DNA of 64,000 nucleotides, taken from assembly GCF_947253065.1 (NCBI RefSeq), contig NZ_CAMXWS010000002.1:50779-114778 (forward strand), in the 5' to 3' direction. The stretch's first letter is position 1. Each line of letters starts with the position of its first letter. The stretch comes from an uncultured Corynebacterium sp. (lineage in GTDB: Bacteria; Actinomycetota; Actinomycetes; Mycobacteriales; Mycobacteriaceae). The notes below the pieces were generated by a model, which searched no databases, had not been told where the DNA came from, and worked only from the letters and a program-made list of their open reading frames with translations. This document shows, one piece after another, positions 54,979 through 63,965 of the stretch. The position numbers and the translations under genes are program-made.

Positions 54979-55875
54979 ATGCGTCTCAACCGTGTTATCG
55001 CAACCGCAGCAGCCTCCATCCTGGCGGCTACCGGACTGGTTGCGTGCTCCTCCGATTCCGCAGACAACGCCGCAGGCGATAACGGAAACAACGGCGACCA
55101 GGTGGTCCGCATCGGCACCACCGACTCCGACCAGAAAGCTTGGTCTGTTTTTGTAGATAAGGCGAAGGAAGAGGGCATTGACCTCGAGCTCGTCCCGTTC
55201 ACCGAGTACACCCCGGTGAACCCGGCGCTGGCTGAGAACCAGATCGACGTCAACAAGTTCCAGCACATCCTGTACCTGGCTCAGTACGAGGCGTCTTCCG
55301 GTGAGGACCTGCGCATCGTCGGATCCGCCGAGATCAACACCCTCGGCCTGTTCTGGAAGGACCACGACTCGCTCGACGGCATCGAGGGCGAGAAGATCGC
55401 TATCCCGAATGACCCGTCCAACCAGGGTCGCGCAATCAACGTGCTTGTTCAGGCTGGCCTGCTCAAGGTCAAGGATGGCGCTGACAAGCTGAACCCGACC
55501 CCGGCAGACATCGACAAGGAAGCATCCAAGGTCGAGGTCACCCCGGTCGACGCTTCCCAGACCCCGACCGCTTACAACCAGGGCGACCCGGCGATCATCA
55601 ACAACAACTGGCTCTCCCGCGCCGGCATCGACGCCTCCACTGCTGTCGCTTCCGACGACCCGAACTCTGAGCTGGCTGAGCCGTACATCAACATCTTCGC
55701 TGTCCGCGCAGAGGATATTGATAACCCGACCTACGAGAAGCTCGTTGAGATCTGGCAGACCCCGGAGGTCACCGAGGCTCTGAACGAGGACTCCAACGGC
55801 ACCGCCGTCCAGGTTCAGAAGTCCAAGGAAGAGCTGAACGAGATCCTTGACCGCCTCGTGGAGGAATCGAAGTAA
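54979..55875 (+). CDS. metQ: Methionine ABC transporter, MetQ lipoprotein
   Basis: A 298-aa NlpA/MetQ-family substrate-binding lipoprotein. Signal peptide MRLNRVIATAAASILAATGLVAC ends at the lipobox (GLVAC). The binding domain begins VVRIGTTDSDQKAWSVFVDKAKEEGIDLELVPFTEYTPVNPAL, with the MetQ-type QHILYLAQY. The start at 54979 (AGGAAG upstream) is used; longer starts lack an RBS and are not signal-like. It overlaps metN by 1 nt (TAATG). With metN and metI it forms a D/L-methionine importer. Confidence 0.93.
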   Translation: MRLNRVIATAAASILAATGLVACSSDSADNAAGDNGNNGDQVVRIGTTDSDQKAWSVFVDKAKEEGIDLELVPFTEYTPVNPALAENQIDVNKFQHILYLAQYEASSGEDLRIVGSAEINTLGLFWKDHDSLDGIEGEKIAIPNDPSNQGRAINVLVQAGLLKVKDGADKLNPTPADIDKEASKVEVTPVDASQTPTAYNQGDPAIINNNWLSRAGIDASTAVASDDPNSELAEPYINIFAVRAEDIDNPTYEKLVEIWQTPEVTEALNEDSNGTAVQVQKSKEELNEILDRLVEESK

Positions 55876-56966
55876 TGGCCAAAACCGGCACCCGGATCGA
55901 ATTCCGGGACGTGAACAAAGTGTTCCGGTCCGGGAAGAAAGGCGCCGACGTCGTCGCGTTGGACAACGTCAATCTCACCGTTGAACCGGGCGAGATCTTG
56001 GGCGTGATCGGGTACTCGGGTGCCGGTAAGTCCACGCTCGTGCGCATGATCAACGGGCTGGACACCCCAACTTCGGGACATATTTTGCTGGACGGCACCG
56101 ACATCGTCGGCATGCCGGCCAAGCAACTGCGTGAAGTTCGCCGCAATATCGGCATGATCTTCCAGCAGTTCAACCTCTTCTCATCGCTCAATGCGGCGGG
56201 CAATATTGAATACCCGCTGAAGATGACAGAAATGAGCGCTGCCGACCGCAAGGCACGTGTTACCGAGTTGCTCGACTTCGTTGGGCTCGGTGAGCGCGGC
56301 AAGAACTACCCGGAGCAGCTTTCCGGTGGCCAGAAGCAGCGCGTCGGCATCGCTCGTGCGCTTGCCACGAGCCCTTCGCTTTTGCTTGCCGACGAAGCCA
56401 CCTCCGCCCTCGACCCCGAGACCACCCAGGAAGTCCTGGCTCTGCTCAAGGAGGTCAATGAACGCACCGGCATCACCATCGTGGTGATTACCCACGAGAT
56501 GGATGTCATTCGCAATATCGCTGACAAGGTCGCGGTGATGGAAAGCGGCCGCGTTGTTGAGCATGGCTCGGTATACGAGGTCTTCTCCAACCCGCAGACC
56601 AAGGTGGCGCAGCGCTTCGTATCCAGCAGCCTGCGCAACACCCCATCTGCTTCGGAAGAGCGCGAGCTCATGCACACCGGTGGTCGCCTGTTCACCGTCG
56701 AGCTGACCGCCGAATCTGGATTTTTCTCCGCTGCAGCCAAGCTGCTCGAACGCGGTGTCAGCCTGGATGTGGTGCACGGTTCCGTGACCACGCTGCAGCA
56801 GCACTCGTTTGGCAAGATGACCGTGCGCTTGACCGGTGACCAGGAAGCCATTGAGGACTTCTACTCCACCCTGCGTCAGACAACCACGATCAATGAGATC
56901 ACCGACGGTATCACCGAAACATCCGGTGCCCGTGCCGATGCCGCAACGAACGGGGAGGAAAACTAA
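55875..56966 (+). CDS. metN: Methionine ABC transporter, MetN ATPase
   Basis: A 363-aa ABC ATPase. Walker A GYSGAGKSTLVR (near 48-59), signature LSGGQKQRVGIARAL, Walker B LLADEATSALDPETTQEVL, and H-loop VITHEMDVI are all intact. The last about 100 residues form the C-terminal NIL domain (ELTAESGFFSAAAKLLERGVSLDVVHGSV) that binds methionine and shuts off transport. The start overlaps metQ by 1 nt (TAATG), and the stop overlaps metI the same way. Confidence 0.95.
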   Translation: MAKTGTRIEFRDVNKVFRSGKKGADVVALDNVNLTVEPGEILGVIGYSGAGKSTLVRMINGLDTPTSGHILLDGTDIVGMPAKQLREVRRNIGMIFQQFNLFSSLNAAGNIEYPLKMTEMSAADRKARVTELLDFVGLGERGKNYPEQLSGGQKQRVGIARALATSPSLLLADEATSALDPETTQEVLALLKEVNERTGITIVVITHEMDVIRNIADKVAVMESGRVVEHGSVYEVFSNPQTKVAQRFVSSSLRNTPSASEERELMHTGGRLFTVELTAESGFFSAAAKLLERGVSLDVVHGSVTTLQQHSFGKMTVRLTGDQEAIEDFYSTLRQTTTINEITDGITETSGARADAATNGEEN

Positions 56967-57661
56967 TGAACGCGACGAACGAATTGATTCTCGCCGCCGG
57001 TGGCGTTGATTGGGAACGTCTCGGCCCCACCTACCTCGACGCAATCATCGACACCCTGTTCATGGTGGTCATCACCATGATCGTGAGTGGTTTCTTCGGC
57101 CTGATCGTCGGCTTGTTCCTGTACACCACCCGCCAGGGCGGAGTGCTGCAGAACAAGGTCGTCTACTGGGTGCTGAATATCCTGGTGAACTTCTTCAGGC
57201 CGATCCCGTTCATCATCATGATCGCCATGCTCTACGCCGTCACCTTGGCGGTGGTGGACACCACGATCGGCCGCGAGGCCGCCACCTTCGTGATGTGCGT
57301 GACCGCCACCTTCACCGTGGCCCGCATCGTGGAGCAGAACCTCGTCGCCATCGATCCCGGTGTCATCGAAGCTGCCCGCGCAATGGGCGCTGGCCCGTGG
57401 CGCATCATCCGCACCGTGATCATCCCCGAAGCACTCGGCCCGTTGATCCTCGGCTTCACCTTCATCTTCATCGCCGTGATCGATATGTCCGCCATGGCGG
57501 GCTACATCGGAGGCGGCGGCCTGGGTGACTTCGCCATCGTCTACGGCTACCGCGCCTACCAGCCGGAGGTCACCTGGCTGGCCGTGATCACCATCGTGAT
57601 CATCGTTCAGCTGGCACAGCTGCTGGGCAACTACCTGTCGCGGAAGGTCATGCGTCGATAA
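56966..57661 (+). CDS. metI: Methionine ABC transporter, MetI permease
   Basis: A 231-aa permease with five hydrophobic segments and the EAA loop EAARAMGAGPWRIIRTVIIPEALGPLI, of the MetI family. It pairs with MetN and MetQ. Coupled to metN by TAATG overlap. Its last codons overlap a copy of the repeated 11-mer (57653-57663). A strong terminator follows. Confidence 0.94.
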   Translation: MNATNELILAAGGVDWERLGPTYLDAIIDTLFMVVITMIVSGFFGLIVGLFLYTTRQGGVLQNKVVYWVLNILVNFFRPIPFIIMIAMLYAVTLAVVDTTIGREAATFVMCVTATFTVARIVEQNLVAIDPGVIEAARAMGAGPWRIIRTVIIPEALGPLILGFTFIFIAVIDMSAMAGYIGGGGLGDFAIVYGYRAYQPEVTWLAVITIVIIVQLAQLLGNYLSRKVMRR

Positions 57662-57680
57662 GCACACGCTTGACGACGAC

Positions 57681-57712
57681 AAAAGGACCGTGAAGTTTTT
57701 CACGGTCCTTTT
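57681..57712. terminator. Terminator after metQNI
   Basis: A perfect 14-bp stem AAAAGGACCGTGAA / TTCACGGTCCTTTT (57681-57694 with 57699-57712) with a 4-nt loop. Both flanks give T-runs, so it can serve metI and the convergent permease transcript. Confidence 0.9.
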
Positions 57713-57726
57713 GCTATGCACTTGTT

Positions 57727-59199
57727 TTAAACGCTCACTGGTTCACGGGTTAGCTCAGCGGGTTCCGCTGGTGGCTGACCCGAGCCAATGTTCTCGTAGA
57801 TACGCGGATCATTCTTGCGCAGGTACTCACCGCGAATATAGCCAGCAACACCACACAGTAGAACGATTCCTGGAACGATGAACACGAGATACCACAGCTC
57901 GTCATTGCCGATCAGGACATCGAAGTTCATCAGAATGAGAACGAACACGATGCCGAAGCCAATAGTTGCAATGACAGGCGCGATCACTGTGACGAACTTG
58001 TTGTAGGTGTGCTGGTGCTTCTTGAAGTAGAGAATCACCGAGATCGACGTCACCAGGAAAAGGAAGACCAGACCGAAGCCACCGGCTGCGCTCAGCCAGG
58101 AGAAGAGAATATCTGCCGGGAATCCTTCGTTGTAACCAATCAAATTCTGGATGAGACCGAAGCCAAGGACAACAAGGGCACCAAAACCGGACAGCGCCAA
58201 GGACGCATTTACTGGTGCGCCCTTGCCGGACACTCCACCAAGCTTCTTCCAGATGACCTGCTCACGCCCCAATGCCATCAGGTATCGGGCAATCGTGTTG
58301 TGAAAAGAGGTCACTGCTGCGAATAGCGAAGTAGCGAGCAGTATTCGGATCAAGGGAACTACACCTTCAAGACCGTGGGCTGCGAGGAAATTGAAGAAGA
58401 GGTCTGCACCCTGCTCCTGCGAAGCAGCGACAATATTGCTCTCCCCTGCACTCTGAGCGATGCTCCAGGAGGAGAAAGCGTAGAAGATCGAAATGACTCC
58501 GATTGCGATCAGCGTTGCGCGAGGAATTGTGCTCTTTGGCTTATGAGTTTCCTCCGAGTACATCGCTGTACTCTCAATCCCCATAAAACCGGCGATCGTG
58601 AATGCCAGTGTCGTGCCGGTACCCACGCCCAGAAGTGCTTGTGGTGTGAGTGTGGTGACTCCGATATTCTCAGCCGGATTGTTCAGCGCCACAACACAAA
58701 ATGTCGCGACTGCGAGGAACTCAAGAGTCAGCAGAACACCGAGCAGTTTCGAAGCAGCATCGGCAGAATTCACACCGAGCACAGCGACGAGGGCAATCGC
58801 ACCCATCGTGCACAGCCACCACGGCACGTCTACTCCCACACTGCTAAGCAGGCTATTGACCGTGAAGCCGAACAAACTATAGAGCGCTACCTGCATCGCC
58901 AAGTACGAAACGAGTGCTAGCCAGGATGCAGCCAGACCATGACTGCGACCGAGGCCCGCCGATACGTAAGAGAAAAATGCTGCCGTGTTTGGAATCTCCT
59001 TCGCCATAGCGCAAAAGCCAACGGCAAAGAAGGCGACCAGGGCACCACAAACGAGGTATCCAAGTGGCACTCCCGACATCCCTGATGTTGCGTACGCTGC
59101 GGTCGCACCGGCCGAGACGACCGTCAGTGGAGCTGCAGCGGCAACGACCAAGAAGACGACATTGTGAGTCTTCAGTAGGTTTTTAGGTCCCTGGCTCAT
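57727..59199 (-). CDS. APC-family permease, second polyamine-locus transporter
   Basis: A 490-aa integral membrane protein, about 12 transmembrane segments, of the APC superfamily (SQGPKNLLKTHNVVFLVVAAAAPLTVVSAGA; GFMGIESTAMYSEETHKPKSTIPRATLIAIGVI). It is downstream of, and overlaps by 4 nt, the deacetylase gene on the same strand. The context suggests import of an acetylated polyamine or polyamine, but the sequence alone does not fix the substrate. Codon use is less GC-biased than in the adjacent metQNI genes, a possible sign of transfer. Confidence 0.8.
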   Translation of the reverse strand: MSQGPKNLLKTHNVVFLVVAAAAPLTVVSAGATAAYATSGMSGVPLGYLVCGALVAFFAVGFCAMAKEIPNTAAFFSYVSAGLGRSHGLAASWLALVSYLAMQVALYSLFGFTVNSLLSSVGVDVPWWLCTMGAIALVAVLGVNSADAASKLLGVLLTLEFLAVATFCVVALNNPAENIGVTTLTPQALLGVGTGTTLAFTIAGFMGIESTAMYSEETHKPKSTIPRATLIAIGVISIFYAFSSWSIAQSAGESNIVAASQEQGADLFFNFLAAHGLEGVVPLIRILLATSLFAAVTSFHNTIARYLMALGREQVIWKKLGGVSGKGAPVNASLALSGFGALVVLGFGLIQNLIGYNEGFPADILFSWLSAAGGFGLVFLFLVTSISVILYFKKHQHTYNKFVTVIAPVIATIGFGIVFVLILMNFDVLIGNDELWYLVFIVPGIVLLCGVAGYIRGEYLRKNDPRIYENIGSGQPPAEPAELTREPVSV

Positions 59200-60353
59200 C
59201 CGATGCCTCCTTCATTCTCCTTTGGTTGAAAGTAGGCATCATGGGCTGATGTGATCGCAGCCTCCTGCTCAGCAGTGATTTCAGTTCGAATCTGCCCATC
59301 GACAATGGCGGCATATCCATCACTGAAGCCAGAATCTGCACCAACCAGCTCCTCCATCGTGGCAAGGCCACAGAAAGGTACGTAGTACTGGCAGTATCCG
59401 CCTTCCTGAATGAAGACGAGACGCCCATCGCACACCTTGTTCGCGGTCTCCATCATCAACGAGGCCATCCGCTTGAAACCAGAGGTAGTGACCATCATGC
59501 GACCGAGAGGATCCTGCATCGCAGCATCGTAGCCACAGCTCACAAGGATCAGTTCCGGCTTGAACTCCTCAAGCGCCGGACCAACAAGGTTTTCAACAAC
59601 ATGCTCATAAACGGCATTTCCAGAGCCAGGAGGCAGCGGAATATTGAAGTTGCGGCCAAGACCTTCACCCTCTCCGCGCTCATCGACGAATCCGGAATCG
59701 ACTGGGAAATTGCGGTCTTGGTGGATGGAAATGGTGAGCACACTCGGGTCGGTCCACCAGATATCTTGCGAACCATTACCGTGGTGAACATCCCAATCCA
59801 CGATGGCAACGCGCTCCAGACCCCACTTCTCCTTAGCATGTGCCACCGCAACCGAGGCGTTGTTGAACAAGCAGAATCCAAGGCCGCGCTCGCGTTCAGC
59901 ATGGTGCCCCGGCGGGTTGATCAGCGCGTACGCACAGTCCATGTCACCGCTGAGCACAGATTCAGTTGCAACAATCGCACCGCCAGCAGAAAGCCGCGCA
60001 ATGTCAATGGCGTTATGACCAAACGGCGATCCCCCATCACCGCAATCCCCGCCCTTTGGAAGCTTGGACTGCTCCTCCATGTTTTGGAGATGTTCTGCTG
60101 AGTGCACTCGCAAGATTTCTTCGTCCGTTGCGGGCCGGGCACGGAGGTCTACAACTTTATCCCGCAGTTTGGAGACTTGAATGATCTCGTGCAGGCGCTT
60201 CTTCGGCTCGGGTGCCGAGTAGTGACGGTAGACCGGCTGCAATCCCTTGCGCGGGTCCGACGGCTCATCTCCACCGGTGCCCGTGTCATGCCAGAAGAAC
60301 AACGTATCGCATAGGTATCCGACCTTGCGGGCCGGTGTGTCGATCTTTTCCAT
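59196..60353 (-). CDS. Class II histone deacetylase-like, acetylpolyamine amidohydrolase type
   Basis: A 385-aa zinc-dependent deacetylase of the HDAC/acetylpolyamine amidohydrolase family. Active-site elements: PPGHHAERERGLGFCLFNNAS (His150, His151), zinc ligands Asp188 and His190 in VDWDVHHGNG, Asp276 in SCGYDAA, and the catalytic-site EGGYCQYYV tyrosine region. Bacterial members release polyamine from N-acetylputrescine or acetylspermidine; the linked APC permease and the shared TetR operator with the putrescine oxidase locus favour that role. RBS AGAGGAG lies 7 nt before the ATG. An alternative is acetoin or protein deacetylation. Confidence 0.85.
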   Translation of the reverse strand: MEKIDTPARKVGYLCDTLFFWHDTGTGGDEPSDPRKGLQPVYRHYSAPEPKKRLHEIIQVSKLRDKVVDLRARPATDEEILRVHSAEHLQNMEEQSKLPKGGDCGDGGSPFGHNAIDIARLSAGGAIVATESVLSGDMDCAYALINPPGHHAERERGLGFCLFNNASVAVAHAKEKWGLERVAIVDWDVHHGNGSQDIWWTDPSVLTISIHQDRNFPVDSGFVDERGEGEGLGRNFNIPLPPGSGNAVYEHVVENLVGPALEEFKPELILVSCGYDAAMQDPLGRMMVTTSGFKRMASLMMETANKVCDGRLVFIQEGGYCQYYVPFCGLATMEELVGADSGFSDGYAAIVDGQIRTEITAEQEAAITSAHDAYFQPKENEGGIG

Positions 60354-60378
60354 GTGAGCACTCCTCTCAATCTCAGCG

Positions 60379-60399
60379 AAAATGAACGGTCTTCATTTT
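60379..60399. promoter_or_regulatory. AAAATGAA-N5-TTCATTTT operator upstream of the acetylpolyamine locus
   Basis: A perfect 8-bp inverted repeat around CGGTC, centred 36 bp upstream of the deacetylase start. Its core half-sites and 5-bp spacing (AATGAA-N5-TTCATT) are identical to the operator at 8291-8307 in front of the TetR and putrescine oxidase genes. A proposed second target of the same TetR regulator. The rest of the 293-bp spacer (60354-60646) contains a terminator for the Suc/Fer gene and nothing else recognised. Confidence 0.75.
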
Positions 60400-60613
60400 G
60401 CTTGGTGACACACATTACAAGCGAAGTGCGATCTAGGACACACCCGGGGTGGATTGCCAGGTCATTTCCCACAACTAACTACCCCCGAAAAAGCCTCACC
60501 AATTTTGAAATGCGTACATCAGAAACCCAGTAATACGCAGGACAAATCAGGACCTACCGCCAGATCCCCTACTCAATATCCCGACCGGAATTAATACCTA
60601 TGAAAGAAATACG

Positions 60614-60643
60614 AAAGCCTCGCCATTTCACTAGCGAGGCTTT
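60614..60643. terminator. Terminator after the Suc/Fer-like gene
   Basis: A perfect 10-bp stem AAAGCCTCGC / GCGAGGCTTT (60614-60623 with 60634-60643) with a 10-nt loop, placed next to the stop at 60647. T-rich DNA follows on the minus strand. Confidence 0.8.
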
Positions 60644-60646
60644 TAT

Positions 60647-61552
60647 CTAATCGCTGACCGAATCCACCGACCAATAGCCACCGGTCTTCGGTTCATCACC
60701 ACAAGAAGAAATAATCCCGGATGCTTCTTTTTTGCTCAGCGCAACGGTGAAGGCGCGGTCCGACGCGGCGTCGATAAGCGAAATGCGTGCGGTGTCTTCA
60801 GCGACTTCGGATGTGCTGACGGAGAGTTGCCCGTAAGCAACGTCGTGGCCTTCGCGCTGCAGGTGCGCTGCGACGGCGATCTCAGCGGCCTGCTCCGGCG
60901 GGGTAAGAGTGCCGCGGCCGCGGTTGCCGGGGACGAAGTATTGCGCGCGCATGGCGGCGGCGAGCATCGCTTCCGTGGCTTCGAGGTTCATACGTCCGAA
61001 GCTGTAGCCCCACGGCATAAGCAGCAAGGCCGGCGCGAAACGGTGCCCCTTGACGTGGGAGGTCTCCCACACGACGTCGCCGGTCTTCTTGAACGGGTAG
61101 CGGCGCTCCAGCTCCCCCACCAACGGGCGGCCCTTGACCGCGCAGCAACGATCGCGCTTCGCATGCGTGCACACGAGCAGCAGCGGTGCAATACGGGTCT
61201 GCCCACCGTTCTTGCCGGGGCCCGAAAGATCAAGGTCCAAGATGGCTTCAGGCCCATCGACGTGAAGCACCTCGGTGACCCCAATATCGGAAAACACGAT
61301 GTAAAGATGATGGTCAGTGATCGTGCGCCCCTCACGCGTAGGGTGGCGGATCAACTGCAGCGCAGCACCGGTCTCCTTCATGTGAGCCTTCAGCTTCGCA
61401 GTGAGCTCTTCGCCGAAGGTGTCGCCGTCCAAAATATCGTGGCTCCACGAGCCGGGGTACTCAAAAAGCACATACACACCGGCTTGTTTCGCAGTGCCGG
61501 GCAGGGGCTCAACTTCCACATCAGAGCACAATGTTCGGCGGTCGACAGACAT
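60647..61552 (-). CDS. Sucrase/ferredoxin-like (Suc_Fer) protein
   Basis: A 301-aa protein of the Suc/Fer-like family, a thioredoxin-fold [2Fe-2S] type. The cysteine cluster VCTHAKRDRCCAVKGRPL (near 125-142) and the early LCSDVEVEPLPGTAKQAG with its own Cys are typical; the HGHRFAPALLLMPWGYSFGRMN-like region follows. Likely a redox or iron-sulfur protein; function unresolved. A DtxR-like box covers the promoter (61558-61576). A copy of the repeated 11-mer lies near its 3' end (60769-60779). Confidence 0.8.
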   Translation of the reverse strand: MSVDRRTLCSDVEVEPLPGTAKQAGVYVLFEYPGSWSHDILDGDTFGEELTAKLKAHMKETGAALQLIRHPTREGRTITDHHLYIVFSDIGVTEVLHVDGPEAILDLDLSGPGKNGGQTRIAPLLLVCTHAKRDRCCAVKGRPLVGELERRYPFKKTGDVVWETSHVKGHRFAPALLLMPWGYSFGRMNLEATEAMLAAAMRAQYFVPGNRGRGTLTPPEQAAEIAVAAHLQREGHDVAYGQLSVSTSEVAEDTARISLIDAASDRAFTVALSKKEASGIISSCGDEPKTGGYWSVDSVSD

Positions 61553-61557
61553 ACATC

Positions 61558-61576
61558 TAAGGGTAGCCTATCTTTC
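61558..61576. promoter_or_regulatory. DtxR-like box at the Suc/Fer promoter
   Basis: The 19 bp at 61558-61576 contain the core TAGCCTA and match the DtxR/iron box consensus at 13 of 19 positions by eye, with the right half weak. It overlaps the likely -10 on the minus strand. An iron-sulfur protein under iron control would be reasonable, but the match is partial. Confidence 0.35.
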
Positions 61577-61619
61577 CGGGACGTTTCAATGGCGCTCCTT
61601 CGCATCAGCCAGCAGAAAA

Positions 61620-63191
61620 CTAGCTGTACATCGCCTCCACGCGCCACTTTTGCTTCGACCACAGCAACAGCCACGCTAGCGGCGCACCACCCTCTTCCCG
61701 CTTACCGACGACCTGCAGCCGCGCCACCTTCTGCGGACGCTCACCCCACCACCCCTCGTCCACCGGCCAAGGCCCAGCCCACCCAGTGATCAAGTAGTGG
61801 CTTCCACCCCAACTCAACGCGTACGGAGTACTACTCAACAACGCCTCCGCCGTGACCCCGACGGGCCGTGCTTTCGCATCGATCATGGTGATCTTTGCAG
61901 CCGGGTGATCCACACCGCCACCAATCCGCGCTGGCAACGGTGAAGGAATCGCCCCCGGCCACGACGCACTCGCCGGGTCGATCCCATCCGGTAATTCCGG
62001 ATCACGTTCCCCAAACGGAATCAGCGCGATCCTCTCAGCCACGCCCCGCCCACCGACGAATCGCGGTTGCAACACCGCATCAATCCCAAGCGTCGACTGC
62101 ACACGCTCCGCCACCCTTCGTGCTGCCCCAGCACCATCGCCCGCGGTACCAGTCCCCCACAGCTGTCCTGCCGATTCAGGTTGTGCAAGCTCCAAAGGCT
62201 CCAACACCAACGAGGCAATCGCACCCGCTCCCCCACTGGTCAGCCACCCATCCAACTGCCATCGAACACGATCCGCCGTCGCCTCTTCCGACAACGCCTC
62301 ACGCGTGCGCCACACACGCTCAACAACAGTGCCATCCGCAAGCTCCGCCTTGACCTTCAAACGCAAACAGTTCTGCCCCGCCTCCGCCAACCGCTCATGC
62401 AGGTTCGCCGCCAATGCACGCGCCGCGAAAGCAGCCGCATCGACCCGCTCGATCGGATCTTCCGGCGTGATCGCCACCGCCAGATCCTGGGCAGGAAGCT
62501 CCGGCGCAACACGACGATCCGGGGCTGCACGCGCAATCCGATGACACGCCATCCCCGCACGCCCGAAACGAGTGGACACAGCCGTCGACGGAAGCTGCGC
62601 AAGATCCCCCAACGTCGCCACACCCAGCTGGCCCAGTGCTTTCACCGTCTCCGCATCTGCGCCAAGACTCGTCTCCGCCAATAAGACATTCAGCGGTTGC
62701 CCCGCTAAAAACTCTGCCGAACCACCCTTTGGCACCACCGCAGACAAACGAGCAGCGATAAGCGCTGTCGCAATCTCATCAGCCACACCAGCGAAGGCAT
62801 CGATGCCACGGCGCGCGGCAGCGTCAATAAGCATTTCGGTAGCCGTTTCTTCGCCCCCATGAAACGAACCCGCCGCCGCAATATCCACAATGACCAGCCC
62901 CGGACGCAACACCTCCACCGATGCCGCAACATCATCAAACCCGGCCGCGAGCGCACTGAACATACGTCCATCACGGTCCGGATTGTCATCAACGACCGTC
63001 AGTTCCGGGCACACCGACTGCGCATGCCTGACCTTCATTCCGCGACGCACCCTAAGCGCCCGCGCACGATGCGACACCACCTTGACACGGTGCTGCGCAC
63101 CGATCGCCAGCGGTTCCTCCAGCTCATCATCTGCTTCTAGTCGCGCAGCCTGCACCGGCCAATCCGGAAACCAGACCGCCGCGATACGCAC
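61620..63191 (-). CDS. imuB: Y-family polymerase-like mutasome adaptor
   Basis: A 523-aa ImuB: a Y-family polymerase fold (RIAAVWFPDWPVQAARLE start, LRPGLVIVDIAAAGSFHGGE palm) without the usual catalytic acidic pair, so it acts as the bridge between DnaE2, the beta clamp and ImuA'. Clamp-binding motifs cannot be assigned with confidence by eye. The GTG start at 63191 directly abuts the imuA' stop (TAGGTG). The order imuA'-imuB matches the mycobacterial cassette; dnaE2 is separated by metQNI and the polyamine genes. Confidence 0.88.
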   Translation of the reverse strand: MRIAAVWFPDWPVQAARLEADDELEEPLAIGAQHRVKVVSHRARALRVRRGMKVRHAQSVCPELTVVDDNPDRDGRMFSALAAGFDDVAASVEVLRPGLVIVDIAAAGSFHGGEETATEMLIDAAARRGIDAFAGVADEIATALIAARLSAVVPKGGSAEFLAGQPLNVLLAETSLGADAETVKALGQLGVATLGDLAQLPSTAVSTRFGRAGMACHRIARAAPDRRVAPELPAQDLAVAITPEDPIERVDAAAFAARALAANLHERLAEAGQNCLRLKVKAELADGTVVERVWRTREALSEEATADRVRWQLDGWLTSGGAGAIASLVLEPLELAQPESAGQLWGTGTAGDGAGAARRVAERVQSTLGIDAVLQPRFVGGRGVAERIALIPFGERDPELPDGIDPASASWPGAIPSPLPARIGGGVDHPAAKITMIDAKARPVGVTAEALLSSTPYALSWGGSHYLITGWAGPWPVDEGWWGERPQKVARLQVVGKREEGGAPLAWLLLWSKQKWRVEAMYS

Positions 63192-63965
63192 CTACCTCAC
63201 CACCTTCAACACCGGAGGCGCAGACGCTTCCACAGCAGCCTGCCCCACAGTGATGCTTGCCGACGCCGGATGCCCACCCTTCGACTGCGCCCGCACCCGA
63301 ATATCCACACCAGTAATGCGGCCCGTGCCACGACCAATGCCATGAAAAGCCTGAATATCACCCGTGACAGTCAGCGCAGGCGACGGCACCGTCGCGCCAA
63401 CCATCATCAGTGCTGCCCGACCTTTGCGCAGCTTGCCCAACAGTGGACGGCACCGCACCGGAGAGAGAGCAAGCGACACTGGCGAGCGATACACAACCAA
63501 GTCCAGCCCCTCCGTGAGCACCGCGGCAACACCCAAAGGGTCCACCCCGGGATCCGGCACAGCGATAATGCGGCCCAGATACTTCGGGTCAATTCCGGCA
63601 TAAGACAATTCCGGCCACCCCACCACGCCGGCGTGGCCACCTGCCTCCACAACGTGGAGAAGCATCTCCGCAACCAGCGCCGGGGTATCGCTCATATGTG
63701 TGACAGCATGGCGCGGTAGACCACCGCCAGGAAGCAGAAATCGAAACTGCTCACCGAGCGAAACCACACCTTCGCCGTCTGCGATCTTCTGTGCGAAACC
63801 GGCACCATCCCCATCACCACCAGGGACAGCACCGCCAATCTGCGCCATTTTGGAGCGGAGCTGGGCGATCTGTTCAGCACGCGCAGAACCACTGGAGCCC
63901 GTCGACACCGCCGCTGCCGTCAGGTCCACCTCCGCAACCGCCTTACGAACACTTGTTCCACTCAC
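63192..63965 (-). CDS. imuA': ImuA'-like mutasome accessory protein
   Basis: A 257-aa protein of the RecA-like fold type found in front of imuB in actinobacteria, with no intact Walker A. It is rich in Gly/Val/Ala, with SLGEQFRFLLPGGGLPRHAVTHM and HVVEAGGHAGVVGWPELSYAGIDPKYLG as recognisable segments. The GTG at 63965 is 8 nt after CATAAT with no RBS, implying leaderless translation; a GTG at 63929 is an alternative. A LexA-like box (63945-63960) lies inside the first codons of the longer form. It is cotranscribed with imuB. Confidence 0.8.
   Translation of the reverse strand: MSGTSVRKAVAEVDLTAAAVSTGSSGSARAEQIAQLRSKMAQIGGAVPGGDGDGAGFAQKIADGEGVVSLGEQFRFLLPGGGLPRHAVTHMSDTPALVAEMLLHVVEAGGHAGVVGWPELSYAGIDPKYLGRIIAVPDPGVDPLGVAAVLTEGLDLVVYRSPVSLALSPVRCRPLLGKLRKGRAALMMVGATVPSPALTVTGDIQAFHGIGRGTGRITGVDIRVRAQSKGGHPASASITVGQAAVEASAPPVLKVVR
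63945..63960. promoter_or_regulatory. LexA-like box at the start of imuA'
   Basis: ACGAACACTTGTTCCA matches the LexA consensus TCGAAMA-N2-TGTTCGA at 12 of 14 defined positions. It covers codons 2-7 of imuA' if GTG 63965 is the start and is just downstream of the candidate -10 (63974-63979). Together with the dnaE2 box it suggests joint SOS control. Confidence 0.6.
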
